DNA of 64,000 bases from Siphonodentalium dalli (Eukaryota > Mollusca > Scaphopoda > Gadilida > Siphonodentaliidae), in NCBI GenBank assembly GCA_032622095.1, contig CP136063.1, positions 10,147,814 to 10,211,813 of the forward strand, read 5' to 3'. Both the position numbers and the translations under genes were made by a program. The notes under the pieces were generated by a model. That model worked only from the letters and a program-made list of their open reading frames with translations, was not told where the DNA came from and did not search any database. Below, piece after piece: positions 34,830 to 46,639 of the stretch. Numbering within the stretch: position 1 is the stretch's first letter; every line of letters starts with the position of its first letter.

Positions 34830-35811
34830 CTCGTACAAAACACTCAGAAACAAAGTCCAACACCTTGTTCAAAATGCTAAACTGTCACATTTCAGAAATA
34901 AAATTGAGGAAAACAAAAACAACCCAAAAAACCTTTGGAAATCTCTTCAGAAACTTGGTACTCCTTCAAAAAAGGGCGCAAAGACAAATAATAGTGTAGG
35001 TCTAAAAATAGATGATGAAGTCTGTTTCAACAAACAGAGTATAGCTAAAGACTTTAACCTCTTTTTCTGCAGTATAGCTAGTAACCTGGTTGCGAAACTT
35101 CCAAAAGCACCTGGTATATTTTGTAAAGAATCCATTATCAGATTCTATAAAGAGAAAATAGGATCAAAACAATTTCACATTTCGGTAATATCTGATTCTG
35201 AAGTTTTGGAATTACTACAGAATTTAAGTCCATCCAAGGCCACCGGACCTGACCTCATTCCTGCAAGATTTCTAAGAGATGGTGCCCATATCATTGCTTC
35301 TCCCCTGACTCATATTATAAATTTATCGATCCATCTGGGCCAGGTCCCAAATGAATTGAAAATGGCCAGGGTTGTACCCATATACAAGAAGGGTGACAAG
35401 ACACAGGCTGGAAATTATCGTCCCGTATCAGTGCTAAATTTAGTATCCAAAGTTCTAGAGAAATTCGTTTACAAACAAATTGAAACATATCTAACAAATG
35501 CAGAACTTCTATATGGCCATCAATCAGGCTTCAGACCTGGTTACTCCACAGATACTTGTCTCCTATATCTCACTGACCACATTCGTCAGGAAATGGACAA
35601 AGGAAATATGACAGGAATGGTTCTAATTGATCTTCAGAAGGCTTTTGATACCGTCGACCATGAAATTTTACTGTCAAAACTTAGTGCAATTGGATTTGAT
35701 AAAATATCTCGGACATGGATGGAGTCTTATTTAACAAATAGAATGCAAGCAGTAGATATATATGGTACTCTATCCAATTTTGAACGTATCACCTGTGGAG
35801 TCCCTCAATGA
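34816..35811 (+). CDS. LINE ORF part 2: N-terminal half of reverse transcriptase
   Basis: Continues part 1 in another frame. Residues 141-149 KATGPDLIP, 183-197 with GNYRPVSVL, 227-235 SGFRPGYST and 262-272 DLQKAFDTVDH are the standard non-LTR reverse-transcriptase blocks. The Asp of DLQKAFD is one of the catalytic metal ligands. The frame ends at TGA in GVPQ-stop-SILGPILF, exactly where nearly all relatives have Gly. The same frame continues open after the TGA. It is the only stop within this domain. Confidence 0.9.
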   Translation: MAIFDSYKTLRNKVQHLVQNAKLSHFRNKIEENKNNPKNLWKSLQKLGTPSKKGAKTNNSVGLKIDDEVCFNKQSIAKDFNLFFCSIASNLVAKLPKAPGIFCKESIIRFYKEKIGSKQFHISVISDSEVLELLQNLSPSKATGPDLIPARFLRDGAHIIASPLTHIINLSIHLGQVPNELKMARVVPIYKKGDKTQAGNYRPVSVLNLVSKVLEKFVYKQIETYLTNAELLYGHQSGFRPGYSTDTCLLYLTDHIRQEMDKGNMTGMVLIDLQKAFDTVDHEILLSKLSAIGFDKISRTWMESYLTNRMQAVDIYGTLSNFERITCGVPQ

Positions 35812-36309
35812 TCAATCTTAGGCCCCATTCTTTTCCTACTCTATGTGAACGATGCTAGCCAGGCTGTGGATTGTCACCTCCTTCTATATGCGGATGACTC
35901 TGCCCTTTTGGTTTCAGGTTGTGATGTCCGCGCTATTGAGCAGAGGCTCAGTTCAGACATGAATAAACTGAAATTATGGTTGGTTGACAACAAATTGTCC
36001 TTACATTTAGGGAAAACAGAATCAATTCTGTTTGGGTCTGGAAAGAAACTTGTAAAACACTCTGAACTGAGGGTCTGCTGCGATGGCGTTGACATCGCAC
36101 CAACTAAATCTGTTAAATATCTGGGGGTGTTCCTCGATCAGAGGCTAAATGGTGAAATGATGGCAGAGCATGTTCTAAGTAAGGTAAATGCAAAACTTAA
36201 ATTTTTGTACAGAAAAGCAAACTATCTGAATGAAAAAAGCAGAAAACTTCTAATTAATGCTCTTATTCAATGTCATTTTGACTACTCAAGTGGTTTTTTG
36301 GTTCTCTAG
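35812..36309 (+). CDS. LINE ORF part 3: C-terminal half of reverse transcriptase
   Basis: In frame with part 2 across the single TGA. It carries SILGPILF and the catalytic box LLLYADDSALL (YADD at 35887-35898), followed by thumb-region sequence (VKYLGVFLD). The frame is lost at a T6 run near 36295, where the protein match continues in the next frame. Confidence 0.88.
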   Translation, partial: SILGPILFLLYVNDASQAVDCHLLLYADDSALLVSGCDVRAIEQRLSSDMNKLKLWLVDNKLSLHLGKTESILFGSGKKLVKHSELRVCCDGVDIAPTKSVKYLGVFLDQRLNGEMMAEHVLSKVNAKLKFLYRKANYLNEKSRKLLINALIQCHFDYSSGFLVL

Positions 36310-36763
36310 TCTGACAGTAAAAACCAAAAAGCGTCTTCAAGCATCTCAAAACAGACTTGTCAGATTTATCATGAAACTAGATCGCATGACTCATATTGGT
36401 TATAATGAATTTAAACATGTTAAATGGCTTCCAGTGAGTGATAGGGTAGACTTCAGAAAAATACTGATGGTACTAAAAATCTCGGAAAAGAAAGCTCCAG
36501 CATATCTAGATAATAATTTTATATTAGCTAGTACTCATTGTACATATGTAACTCGATCAAGGACCCTGAAATACTCATTACCCTCTGTAAAATCCAAGGG
36601 CATCCACAGTTTCTATTATACAGGAGCGAAACTGTGGAATGGTCTAGATAAAGTATACCATACTCGTGCCCCTTTTGATCTCAAACACTGGAAATTTTGC
36701 ATTAAACAACACCTACTAGAGAAATTGATAAAAAGAGAAGAAAATCCATTTGCCTTTTACTAG
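36257..36763 (+). CDS. LINE ORF part 4: C-terminal region
   Basis: Its sequence (LQASQNRLVRFI, THIGYNEFKHVKWLPVSDR, AKLWNGLDKVYH) is typical of the conserved tail after reverse transcriptase in CR1/jockey-like elements. Real homology begins near 36300, and the first codons overlap part 3. It ends TTTTACTAG at 36763. Confidence 0.85.
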   Translation: MLLFNVILTTQVVFWFSSLTVKTKKRLQASQNRLVRFIMKLDRMTHIGYNEFKHVKWLPVSDRVDFRKILMVLKISEKKAPAYLDNNFILASTHCTYVTRSRTLKYSLPSVKSKGIHSFYYTGAKLWNGLDKVYHTRAPFDLKHWKFCIKQHLLEKLIKREENPFAFY

Positions 36764-37514
36764 GAACAATCTATTTTATCATCTTTTAACTAGAATTTCC
36801 TCAATACAGCAGTTCATTGTAATGTACGATGACAGTATTTGGCCAGTTGCATATATTGTTACTGCTGCCTGTATTTCGGGTTTCCATCTTTCGGTCATGG
36901 ACAGAACAGTCCAAAACCGGCCATACATGGCAGTGGTGCGTATATGCAGGTGGCGAAGGGCTGTTGAAGTTACATTACTTGCGTATTGACTTATTTTATT
37001 AGCTTTTCCTCTCCATATAAGTCTCGTTCTGAAATGGCTTTTATTTAATTTATATTTTAAATACTTTTATACATTGTGCTTCGAAGTTTCGAACTTCACT
37101 CACTGCCCATGTGCCGAAAGCCACCAGGGACCGCAATGGAATTAAGTTCTCATTTAGAGAACTTTTTGCGTTATCCCTGATGGTCTCAGGTCACATGAGT
37201 ATTTCTATTTTTATACAGATTTCTGCCACATAATTTACCTTATATTCTGACGGCAACCTCTATAAAATAAAATGAATTAATTCTTGAGAAAATTGATATA
37301 TCCTCTTACGGTATATATCAATTATTTACACAGTCTGAACTCTAACTGTCTCGTCAGAACCCAACATATAACATATTTATATTTAATATAAACTATTATA
37401 ATTATAATATGTATATACTGTTGTGTATTATATTGATTCAACTTGTAAACATACCCATAATATGTATTCATGTAAACCTGAACTATCAAAATAAAATCTA
37501 ATCTAATCTAATCT

Positions 37515-37946
37515 AAAGATCAAACATCCCTGGTGATGGAAGCATAGCGAGAATCCAAGTTTTCGATAGAAGATGAACCGTTGAAGTCTGGGATAGAGAT
37601 TTTGTGCGTATATCGTTACAGTTTTGAGATGATACAACTAATTGGTCTCAGTTAGTAGAGCATGCCACATAGCGGCACTTATTCACCGAGTCAAGTAGCC
37701 AAGACCAAAGTAAAGACAGCAGGATTCATGTTCAACCACACGCATCAATAAAACACTGATCACTATGATCTGCGTGTGTCCACACCTCTCTTCCAGCTAT
37801 TTAGCACCGTCCATGTTTCACACCTGGCAGGATTATCATGCAGGCACGACATTAGCAGTTTTCCAGAAATATCCACAAGCGGGCGACAAGCATATTGGTG
37901 ACCAGGAATCAATTGGGATCCGAATGACTGTAGAGTTCGAACAACC
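37515..37946. other. Unassigned DNA downstream of the LINE
   Basis: No gene was recognised. It connects the LINE tail with the decayed zinc-finger copy. Confidence 0.4.
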
Positions 37947-38700
37947 TTAACACATATTATCACAAAAGTGATACAGCAATGTCACATCGAACTTCTGACA
38001 AACGTCGCACTTGTGAGGCAGTTCACCAGTGTGGGTTGTCAGACTGACTGGGAACAATCTTACATGCTCGTATGATTGATCACCTATGTGTGTTCTCATA
38101 TGCTTAGGCAGGGAAACGACCTCACTAAATGTCTTCTGGTACACGTCACACTCATATGGTCGATTACCGGTGTGGATTATTTTGTCGCGGAACCGGACTT
38201 ACTAAATGCCTTTTGATACACGTCACACGTGTATGGTGATTGACTGTGTGATTTATCTTGTGTTAGTATGACTGAAAGCTATTCAAACCACGTCACACTC
38301 GTATGGTCGATTACCGGTGTGGATTCTTTTGTCACGGAACGGACTCATTAAATGCCTTCTGGTACACGTCACACGTGTATGGGCGATTGACTGTGTGATT
38401 TATCTTGTGTTGGTATGACTGAAAGCTATTCAAGCCACGTCACACTCATATGGTCGATTACTATGTGGATTCTTTTGTCACGGAATCGGACACACTAAAT
38501 TCCTGTTGGTACACGTCACACGTGTATGGGCGATTGACTGTGTGATTTCTCTTGTGTTGGTATGACTGAAAGCTATTCAAACCACGTCACACTCGCATGG
38601 TCGATTAGCGGTGTGGATTCTTTTGTCACGGAACTGGACTCACTAAATGTTTTCAGTCACAAGTTACACTCGTATGGGCGATAGCCCCTATGGATTATCG
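37947..38700 (-). pseudogene. Decayed C2H2 zinc-finger gene copy, inverted relative to 30.6 kb
   Basis: On the minus strand, YQKTFSEVVSLPKHMRTH, then SLTTHTGELPHKCDVCQK, are finger pieces. Further in, an ~85-bp finger repeat with ATTCAAACCACGTCACACTC and AGTGAGTCCG-type units is repeated several times with stops. It is the reverse complement of 30600-31200 with good identity (for example CAATCGCCCATACACGTGTGAC). Non-functional. Confidence 0.75.
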
Positions 38701-38739
38701 GGTTGACTTTGTCATGAAAATCGTCCAGCGCCCGTCAAA

Positions 38740-38975
38740 ATGTATTGAGTCAGTTTACTTCAAAAGCTGTAATGTTGTTATTACAAAAGTGGAGACATGG
38801 TTTTTTTACTACAAAAGCTGGCGTTTTTTACTTCAAAAGCGGAGACCTCACTGTACCACAAAAGCTGGCGATTTTATTAGAAAAGTGGTGAGGTACTTCA
38901 AAAGCTGGCGTTTTTTACTTCAAAAGTGGAGAACTACTTCAAAAGTGGTCATTAATTCAAAAGTTGGCGTAACAG
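38740..38975. repeat. Short-motif array, inverted copy
   Basis: TACTTCAAAAGCTGGCG and TACTACAAAAGCTGGCG words are repeated. This is the mirror of 30320-30545. After it, a CGTAACAGAGGGG duplication leads into a TTAA-A fragment. Confidence 0.8.
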
Positions 38976-39005
38976 AGGGGTCTTCATGGCGTAACAGAGG
39001 GGAGA

Positions 39006-39082
39006 GGGGTCTTCAGTTCATATTTATTATTTTATACCCGCGCAACTATTTCACCTTTGTTATTTAATGAGATAATCCATCT
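39006..39082 (+). mobile_element. TTAA-A element, right-end fragment
   Basis: The last 77 bp of the family, from GGTCTTCAGTTCATATTT to GAGATAATCCATCT, followed by TTAA at 39083-39086. The rest is missing at the boundary of the inverted zinc-finger copy. Confidence 0.85.
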
Positions 39083-39086
39083 TTAA

Positions 39087-40099
39087 ATATCATTGCATAA
39101 TTAACTATATATGCATATAATGTTTATTGATATGGAGGAAAACACATTGTAATTACAGTCAAATATATTTGCTGAAACACACATTCAGAGTGGCCGAGAA
39201 CTGCTCACTTTAGTTTTTGATTCACTTATTATCCGTTCTCCGATATGAATTGTTCCATATAAGCGTCGGGACTACTCTTATCTGTCACAAAGATGTCCGA
39301 TCGATTAAATGATTTGCCGCATATACATGACAATGGCAGGGCTTATCACCTGTGTGGATTCTATTATGTCTCAATTATTGGATAAACTACTTACTTTTCT
39401 GTTTAAAATAGGTAAATGGACAATCGGAGTGTGCACCCCAGACATTGTAATCGAGTTTCAGGTAAAATATTGTCAACTATAAGTGAAATAAATTCCGTTT
39501 GACTTTTGTTGTCTGGCCACCATTTTGATATCGATAAATGTCCCCATCGAACTTTGCTTTGATTTTGTAACAAGTGATATGTTAAAATTTTAGAATACAA
39601 ATAAATGACAATGCACAATAAATATTGGCTTTAATGTTGGACAAGGTTGTATTCCAAGTTATTATTTTTTTTAAGGTAATAATCATCTAAAAAGGTAGCC
39701 TATTTTCGTGCATAAAAAAACTAAATAAATCATCAGTAACTAACGTTTAATGTTGATTGATCGGCAGCAGTAGTCCCTTTTTATCTTTTATGAGCAAAAC
39801 AAATAACACATCTTAATACTCAAATGTTAGTCAATTTTCATTTATGAAAAGAAAGTACGTGGTATTTTCTTAAAACTATTCCATTCCAACGCACTTTTAT
39901 AACCGAGTGGGAACTTCCATTTAGTACATGTATAAATGGTTATGCGATAATAACTGGCAGTCTACCATGTCCTTCTATCAGACTATACTACCGGTAATGT
40001 ACAACTAAACTTCTCAATATCATCTTATATGTATTCATCCGAATCCAGTTTTATCTATTTCAGTATTGATGCTTGGGCACAGGAAGTTGCATTATAACT
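39087..40099. other. Unassigned DNA
   Basis: No supported gene. One degenerate stretch near 39300-39370 recalls a finger linker on the minus strand (TGCCGCATATACATGACA, then GTGTGGATTC) and may be a very old finger remnant. Confidence 0.35.
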
Positions 40100-40103
40100 T
40101 TAA

Positions 40104-41070
40104 GGACTTTGCTAACCCAATTTTCCCAAAATTTAATGGAGTCCAAAATAAAGGTTTATGTTCACTTTTATTAGTAATCACAGTAACCAAACCCATGGGT
40201 GCAACATTTTAAGAGTATAATTCATGGTGGAATATGTTAGAAATACTAAATGTGAAATTTATACTCATTATAGAGGTTTTTAAAATAATTTTGTTCGAAC
40301 CCAAAATCAATCAACACAAAGTCCATATCAAAGAAAAAAATATGGCAATGTGTACTGAACACTGTGAAGAATGATGAACAATAAAGATATACTCACATTT
40401 CTTCAGTTTTATGAAGAGTTTTGGCTTGGAAGCAGTTGTTTTCAAATGGTAGATTTCATTGCTCAACAGAGCTATTTGGCAACTGAATTTGATGGGTCAA
40501 GATAATGTTCACTCAAGCTTGGTCAAGTTGGTGGGATTATAAACAGCCAGTGCTGAGACATGACAAGATTACATCCTGATTCAGGCTGATTGGCGACCTA
40601 GTTTATGGGTTATGGGGTACCCAGTGATTGGGGATTATAGTTCTTTTGTCAAGAGATTCACAACACACCACTGTCTTCGGATATTAACACTTATCTGTCA
40701 CCTCACTACAACAGATGTCAGGCAAGTTACTCAAATATATGTAAACAATTGGTTCTTAGTAATTTTATCAAAGAATGCTTGATAAATGTGAATATTATTT
40801 GATTGTTCATCATTCTTCACAGTGTTCAGTACACATTGCCATATTTTTTTCTTTGATATGAACTTTGTGTTTATTGATTTTGGGTTCGAAAAATATTATT
40901 TAAAAAACCTCTATAAAATTCACATTTAGTATTTCTAACATATTCCACCATGAATTATACTCTTAAAATGTTTCATTCGTGGGCTTGGTTACTGTGATTA
41001 CTAATAAAAGTGAACATAAACCTTTATTTTGTCTCCATCAAATTTGGGGAAAATTGGGTTAGCAAAGTCC
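40104..41070. mobile_element. TTAA-D element: long inverted repeats, 967 bp
   Basis: TTAA flanks at 40100-40103 and 41071-41074. The termini GGACTTTGCTAACCCAATTT and its complement begin arms of about 285 bp (40104-40388 and 40795-41070). These share GTTCACTTTTATTAGTAATC and CATATCAAAGAAAAAAATAT with few mismatches. The interior of about 400 bp is unique and non-coding. It is a foldback-like, TTAA-targeting, non-autonomous element. Confidence 0.88.
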
Positions 41071-41074
41071 TTAA

Positions 41075-42910
41075 TACAGGATAGTTTTGTATTCTGTAAT
41101 AAAAATAAACCCTTGGTCTTGCCCAAGATATGTAACCTGTATATCTGGCGATTGTCTTCATTGTTGTCTCGTCAATCAACGTCCGGTTAAATTAGAAAAA
41201 AATGCTATTGATTTCTCAGGCATATACAAGTTTTCAACCAATCATTCTACATTTGTTAGTGTTATTGTTAGAAACCAAATATATAACATACAATCTCCAC
41301 ATATCCTAACTGAAAATAGACTTGATTTTACAAGTTTTTTGTCCCCTGATACACCAATACGACCATCATACTAATGCAGGAGATATATTAATACACTGAA
41401 TTATGGATGGAACGCACATTAGCAGTGTCTACAGACATTGTTTGGCAACTGCAGGGTGACATAATGAGTTGACAGAAATTTTTTTCCGAAGTCCGAATTA
41501 AAAACAATTTACAAAAAAAAATTATTTATTGGAATGTTTTTCTTTCTATATGATTATGGATGGCTCTCGCTTTGAAAAACGTTGAAAATTTGATTGTCAC
41601 TTGATCAAAAACCTGTGTTATCGCTACTGGTTACAACACACCAAATGATTTACATAGGTCTCAGTGTTTAGCAATATAACAAACTTTTTTGTATTTGAGA
41701 TTTTGTTGAAATATTTTGGGTATTGTAGTAATTAAGAACATAAACATAACCATTTGATTGAGTTTCATTACTTAGAATTGGTCTAAGTTAGAAAAATTTA
41801 CTCTGAAAAAATTTCAGTTTTAAGACATGAGAAATTCATATTTCGAGAAATGCTCCAAAGTCGAACCCATGACATAGAACACACCAGGATTTACTCAGTT
41901 AGGTAATATTGTGTCCTTGTCTTACTTAAGGTTACATTCTGTTGAAATATCATGGAATTGATGGAATTAATTGTCAGCAATGAATGTGCCATGAGCGGCA
42001 AGTGGCGGACAACATGGAAAAAGGGAAGAAAATTGCAACATTTTGCCAGAATGTATATATATCTGGAAAGCAGCATATAGAATGACACAGCATGCTGCAG
42101 CTAAGTTATGTGAATGACAACCCGGCTCACTTTATCGAATGTCCTTGATTTGATCTTGATAATATTGCCTTTCACTTCTTTAGAACTCCAAGAATGTGAA
42201 GTTCAAAATGTGTATAACTTGCCTCTCCCGTATAATTACGGTAACTAAAAACTGTGTCCCCCTGAGCACCATATATTGGAAATAAATGGGCATTGGGATT
42301 GTTATTATGTTATCCTGATAGCATTCAGTCATACACTGTATGACAGTCCAGTGGGTGCAACCAACTGATTTTCAATAATATGTACTGTCACCACAGGCCT
42401 TCTAAACAGTGATTGAGATCTTAATAAATATAAATTTAATGCATCTATTCTCCATCACTTTGTACAAGAAGTCCATTTCTAGTAAGGTAAGTGGGCGGTA
42501 TCTGGAGAAGTCGGCCCCCACGAAGTCGGGCCCATACGAAGACGTCCCTACGCGAAGTCGGCCCCATTAATTAGAAGGGATTAAATCGGCTTAATTTTAT
42601 TGAGGTAGTGTTTATGTTGGCTATTTGTGAGGTCCTCAATTTTTGCAAAAATATATAATATGATATCACTCAATTATGGAATGTGTTCCGTTTAGCATGA
42701 GTACCGTATCAAATAAATGCATGATGAAGACTTTTAATTTAAATATAGGCTCAGTTTACTATAGACCCTGTCTGACCAAGACTCAGAGCCCCATAAATGT
42801 TTGTGTTATAGCGACTGATGGTTCACTAAAGACACATCCTGTGGTCTACCACAACTGTTTAGAATGCCTGTGACTGTCACTACAATACTTTACACAATGC
42901 ATTTAAGCGA
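41075..42910. other. Unassigned DNA
   Basis: A cluster of GAAGTCGG.CCC words lies at about 42508-42566 (four units of roughly 14-16 bp). Short frames on both strands show no domain. No gene is supported. Confidence 0.4.
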
Positions 42911-43455
42911 AGAGCGGACTTAGAGATAATAACTTTAGAGAATATCTGGATCGAAATCTCAATGAATGGCCCAAACGTGTTAGTCGGTACATTTTATCGC
43001 CCACCAAATGCACAATGCTGGGACGACATAGAAGGAAATATTAGTTATGTTGCTAATACTCATCCATTTCATAAAATAGTGATATGTGGTGATCTGAATG
43101 AAAATCAATTCAATCTTGCAAAGACAAAAGTATCCTCTACATGTATATGTATTCAGTTCACTTTTGATCAAGTTATCAACTACTCGACATATTTCAATGA
43201 ATTTTCAGAAACGCTCATAGACGTCATTCTTATCCGAAAGACAACTGTCTCAGAACGGAAAGTGGCACACTATAACCCCTTTTCTGTAACTTGGTCCGCT
43301 ACCATGCCCCATTCTACGTCAAAATATCTTTAAGTGACCCACCCAGACAAAAAGAACAATACAAACGCACTGTCTACCTGGATGACCAAGCACATGTCAC
43401 TGGAATAAACGAGGAAATAAAATCACCGGAATGGGCCAAAATTTCCGTAATATAA
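42911..43455 (+). pseudogene. LINE endonuclease fragment
   Basis: The frame reads NVLVGTFYRPPN, KIVICGDLNEN, FDQVINYSTYFNEFSETLID and, after a stop at 43331 and a frame change, RQKEQYKRTVYLDDQAHV. These are the C-terminal half of the endonuclease fold and the start of the following linker of a non-LTR element different from the one at 33 kb. The catalytic GDLN is present. The N-terminal half is missing. It may be the upstream part of the element resumed at 46640, separated by an insertion of about 3 kb. Confidence 0.8.
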
Positions 43456-44335
43456 CAATAATTTTTCACCCACTGACCGACGCGCCGCAGCCGCGTCCAG
43501 TGGGCGGTACTATGATCGTAGGACTCATGCGTTTCTGCTGAACTGAACTAGTGCCCATGCGTTTCTGCTGAGCTGCACTGACGTTAAAATCGCAAAATAA
43601 AATTATAATCATTATCAAAGCACACGTTTGGATAACACCGCCATAAACAGTTTCATAGTATGATGTTGAGCTCATATTGTCAATAAAATTATAGTTATAA
43701 CTGATAAAACTAAAAGGTACATGTACTGCTAAGGTATTTCTGCCAATTGGGTAACTAGATTCAGGTTGAGCTGGAACTTGAGAGATTTTTAATTTCAACC
43801 AATTGAAATGTCGTTGAAAGTGGATAGGGTTAAGGTTGGGAAGCAAAGCAAATGACGTTATTGTAAACAAGGCGCCTCAAATCGTACATCATACATGTCT
43901 CGCTTCGTCTCGGAAGCGTGAATTAAATTCACTCATTTCGACTGAGTGTTTTTGCGTCCTAAGATATTAAAAACTTATGGGATATCTTTGAATGTGCTTA
44001 GGGAGGATTGTTTTTATATCTATTTATTGGATTTACCTTCCAAAAAGGTGAGTTTGATGCCTGCAATTGTTCAATTTGTTGTCAATTTTATTCTGACAGC
44101 GTTCGTCTGCAAGTGCAACTGTAATTGGCAGAATTCGCGTGTTTGATGCAAACATTTTCTCCACTCTATTCTCTCAAAATGCACCATAATCGGTCAAATT
44201 CTTTCGATAATTCTATCTAAATACATCTTAGCTATTATTCGGATCAGATCTCCCTGTCGAGAAAGCGTTATTTTGACCAAAACGACACTTAAGAAAATGA
44301 TTGTTTACATTTTGAGCGCCCAGCCCACACTGGAT
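43456..44335. other. Unassigned DNA with small duplication
   Basis: CATGCGTTTCTGCTGA.CTG occurs twice near 43527 and 43557. No gene was recognised. Confidence 0.4.
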
Positions 44336-44695
44336 TTTTATCATCGAAACAAATAAATTTCTTCCATCTAAAAGATAATTACGTGCTGGACCCTGTCATT
44401 TTATAAATATATAAGTATTCCACGCAGACACACCAAGTATCAGCTTAAAATTTTGAAAAATAACAGTTTTATCGACATAAATCGATTTGAATGGGAAAAT
44501 CCCATGTTAAAATTTATCATCGAAAAACATTAATTTCTTCCATCCAAAACATAATTACGTGCTGGAACCTGTCATTTTAGCAATATATAAGTATTTCACG
44601 CAGACACACCAAGTCTCAGCTTAAAAATTTTTTAAATAAGAGTTTTATCGACATAAATCGATTTGAATGGGAAATCCTGTGTTAAATAAATTTTG
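44336..44695. repeat. Tandem duplication of about 177 bp, two units
   Basis: Both units carry TTTATCATCGAAA, ATAATTACGTGCTGGA, CCTGTCATTTTA, CACGCAGACACACCAAGT and TTATCGACATAAATCGATTT. The second unit starts near 44513. Confidence 0.9.
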
Positions 44696-44759
44696 GGGCA
44701 CTGCGAATGTTTTCTGAGCTGCTCCATTTGGACACCAGGGTACATATTGGACCATTTCT

Positions 44760-45640
44760 ACCTGATAATTGTGCGACAGTACAGTCGCGTTATTTTATAC
44801 ATCAACATTGGTCACTATCACTCGACAAATTTATTTTGGTCTATCGTATCAACCGCTATTTTCCCCTCATAGCCTGACTAAGTGTCAACATTGTTCTTAT
44901 CGCTCTACTAATTTATATCGTTTCATCGGTGTGAACCGCATATCAAATTATCCACATGTAACCAACCCAACCTCTAATCCCGGTCCAATTTATTAATTTT
45001 TTTCATCGGTATAGTCGAGTTACGTACATATTTGTATCATGTGATACTTATGTCAATGGTATTACTATGCTGTATACGTATATCAATTGCTATTCCTTTC
45101 TATATAATTCTGGTGCCATCTATAGAGATAGAGATAATTTCAGACCCAATTTTATATCATTGTCACTACAGTACAGTCGCGATGCATTACATGGCAACAT
45201 TGATCGCTGTAGCTCTACTAATTTATGTCAGTTCATCGTATGAACTCCTTTTACTCCATATAACCAACCCAACATCTAATCCCGGCCCAAATTATTATTT
45301 TTCTTTTCATCGGTATAGTTGTGTTATATACATATTTTTATCATTTGATTCTAATTTGCATTGTACCACTTTATAAGTCCATAAATAACTATTCTGGCAC
45401 TATATAGAGATAATTAAGATTCTGACACCCCCCCCCCCCCATATTTTATAGCCTTGTCGCAACAGTAGAGTTGAGATGCATAATATATCAACATTGGTCA
45501 TTATCGCTCTACAAATTTATATCAGTATCAACCCATATTTCCCCGTATCGCCCACCCCTCCCCATATTTTTTCATTTGTATTATAGTCTCGTTACGTATA
45601 CATTTTATCATTTGATACTAATTTATATTCTGTATTTCTC
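44760..45640 (+). repeat. Three diverged ~350-bp repeats, possible LINE N-terminal remnant
   Basis: Units begin near 44780, 45172 and 45466 with ACAGTCGCG or a variant, CATTGGTCACTATC.CTC and ACAAATTTATAT. Two of them encode NPTSNPGP (NPGP at 44976-44987 and 45278-45289), the second after a leucine-rich stretch. LINE N-termini often carry a hydrophobic stretch before NPGP, so this may be the decayed start of a non-LTR element. No longer frame supports it. Confidence 0.5.
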
Positions 45641-45805
45641 TTCTGTTCAACAATGCCAAAATCATACCGGTGCAATGCCTTGTAACTTTTGCTTCAACAT
45701 GCCGAGTTCCGCTGCAGACGATTCAAAACTGACAACAATGTAAACAGGCTTCAAACTCACCAAAACCAAAGGTCCCAAGTCAAGGTCCAAAATCCCCAAC
45801 ATACT

Positions 45806-45930
45806 GATGTGAGGTTTAATTATAACTCCATCTACATAACCAATATAAGGATGTGAGGTTTAATGATAACCCATCCACTTAACCAATATAAGGATGCGAG
45901 GTTTAATGATAACTCCATCCACATAACTAC
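45806..45930. repeat. Tandem repeat of about 44-48 bp, three units
   Basis: The unit is GATGTGAGGTTTAATTATAA, then CCATC.AC.TAACCAATATAAG, with small differences. Confidence 0.85.
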
Positions 45931-46639
45931 TAAATATGTCCGAAAATTAAACAAACAAAAATAAATTCCATGATGGCGTCCAATATGGACTACCTAATTC
46001 TGCTCCAAAAACATGTATTTTGAATATATGGATGTTTATGGGGAGAAACCGATTATTTCAAAGACATTTTAATTCACTGGGGGCCAAAACACGACCTACG
46101 GGAGCAATAATGACGGTTTGTTTCACTTTTCAAGGAGATAATTTGTATTATTTGTATTAGGTTGATACTTCGCACGACATTACATATTGTCGCACGCCAC
46201 TGTATTTTAAGCATGTGTGCATATTTAATAAGCCAACAATTGGAATCCCAACAGAGAAGATTGGCGTGGGTCCCCTTATTGTGCTTAAGCGCAATTAGCT
46301 CTTCTTGCGCTTAATTAAAAAAACATTGTTATAATTGTATTGTAACTATTGGTTTGTCCTTTAATATTTCCCATACATCATGCCCACATATATTATGATA
46401 GGATAGTACTATTATTATTAATAGTACTCGTAGTAGTTAATACCGCCTTACTGTCAATATTCTAGCATGGTTAGTTTCAAAATCATAACGTTAATTGTTA
46501 TTACTATTTGGGTGTACTGTACATGTGCATCAGTCATCAATTAACAAACTTAAGCAGAGCCTGTTGAATATCTACCATATATGGTGGGTCATTACTATCT
46601 TCAAGCTGTTGATGTCATTCATGTTATTTTTCATGCGAA
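45931..46639. other. Unassigned DNA
   Basis: No gene or clear repeat was recognised before the second LINE remnant. Confidence 0.4.

Larger units (their letters stand above)
33180..37514 (+). mobile_element. Nearly complete LINE (CR1/jockey-like non-LTR retrotransposon)
   Basis: A single polyprotein-like reading path runs 33180-36763 and holds, in order, a 2A-like motif, a PHD-type zinc finger, an apurinic-type endonuclease, a reverse transcriptase and a C-terminal region. It is followed by about 700 bp of non-coding sequence ending in AAAATCTAATCTAATCTAA (37494-37514), a short-repeat tail typical of CR1-type elements. The reading path is interrupted three times: frameshifts near 34815-34829 and 36290-36300, both at T runs, and one TGA at 35809. 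The few lesions suggest a fairly recent copy. The exact 5' end is unknown. Confidence 0.9.

Noticed and set aside
35797-35830. Stop-start coupling (AATGA) at the LINE TGA
   Set aside because: The overlapping ATG opens a different frame from the one that continues the reverse transcriptase, so it cannot restart the domain.
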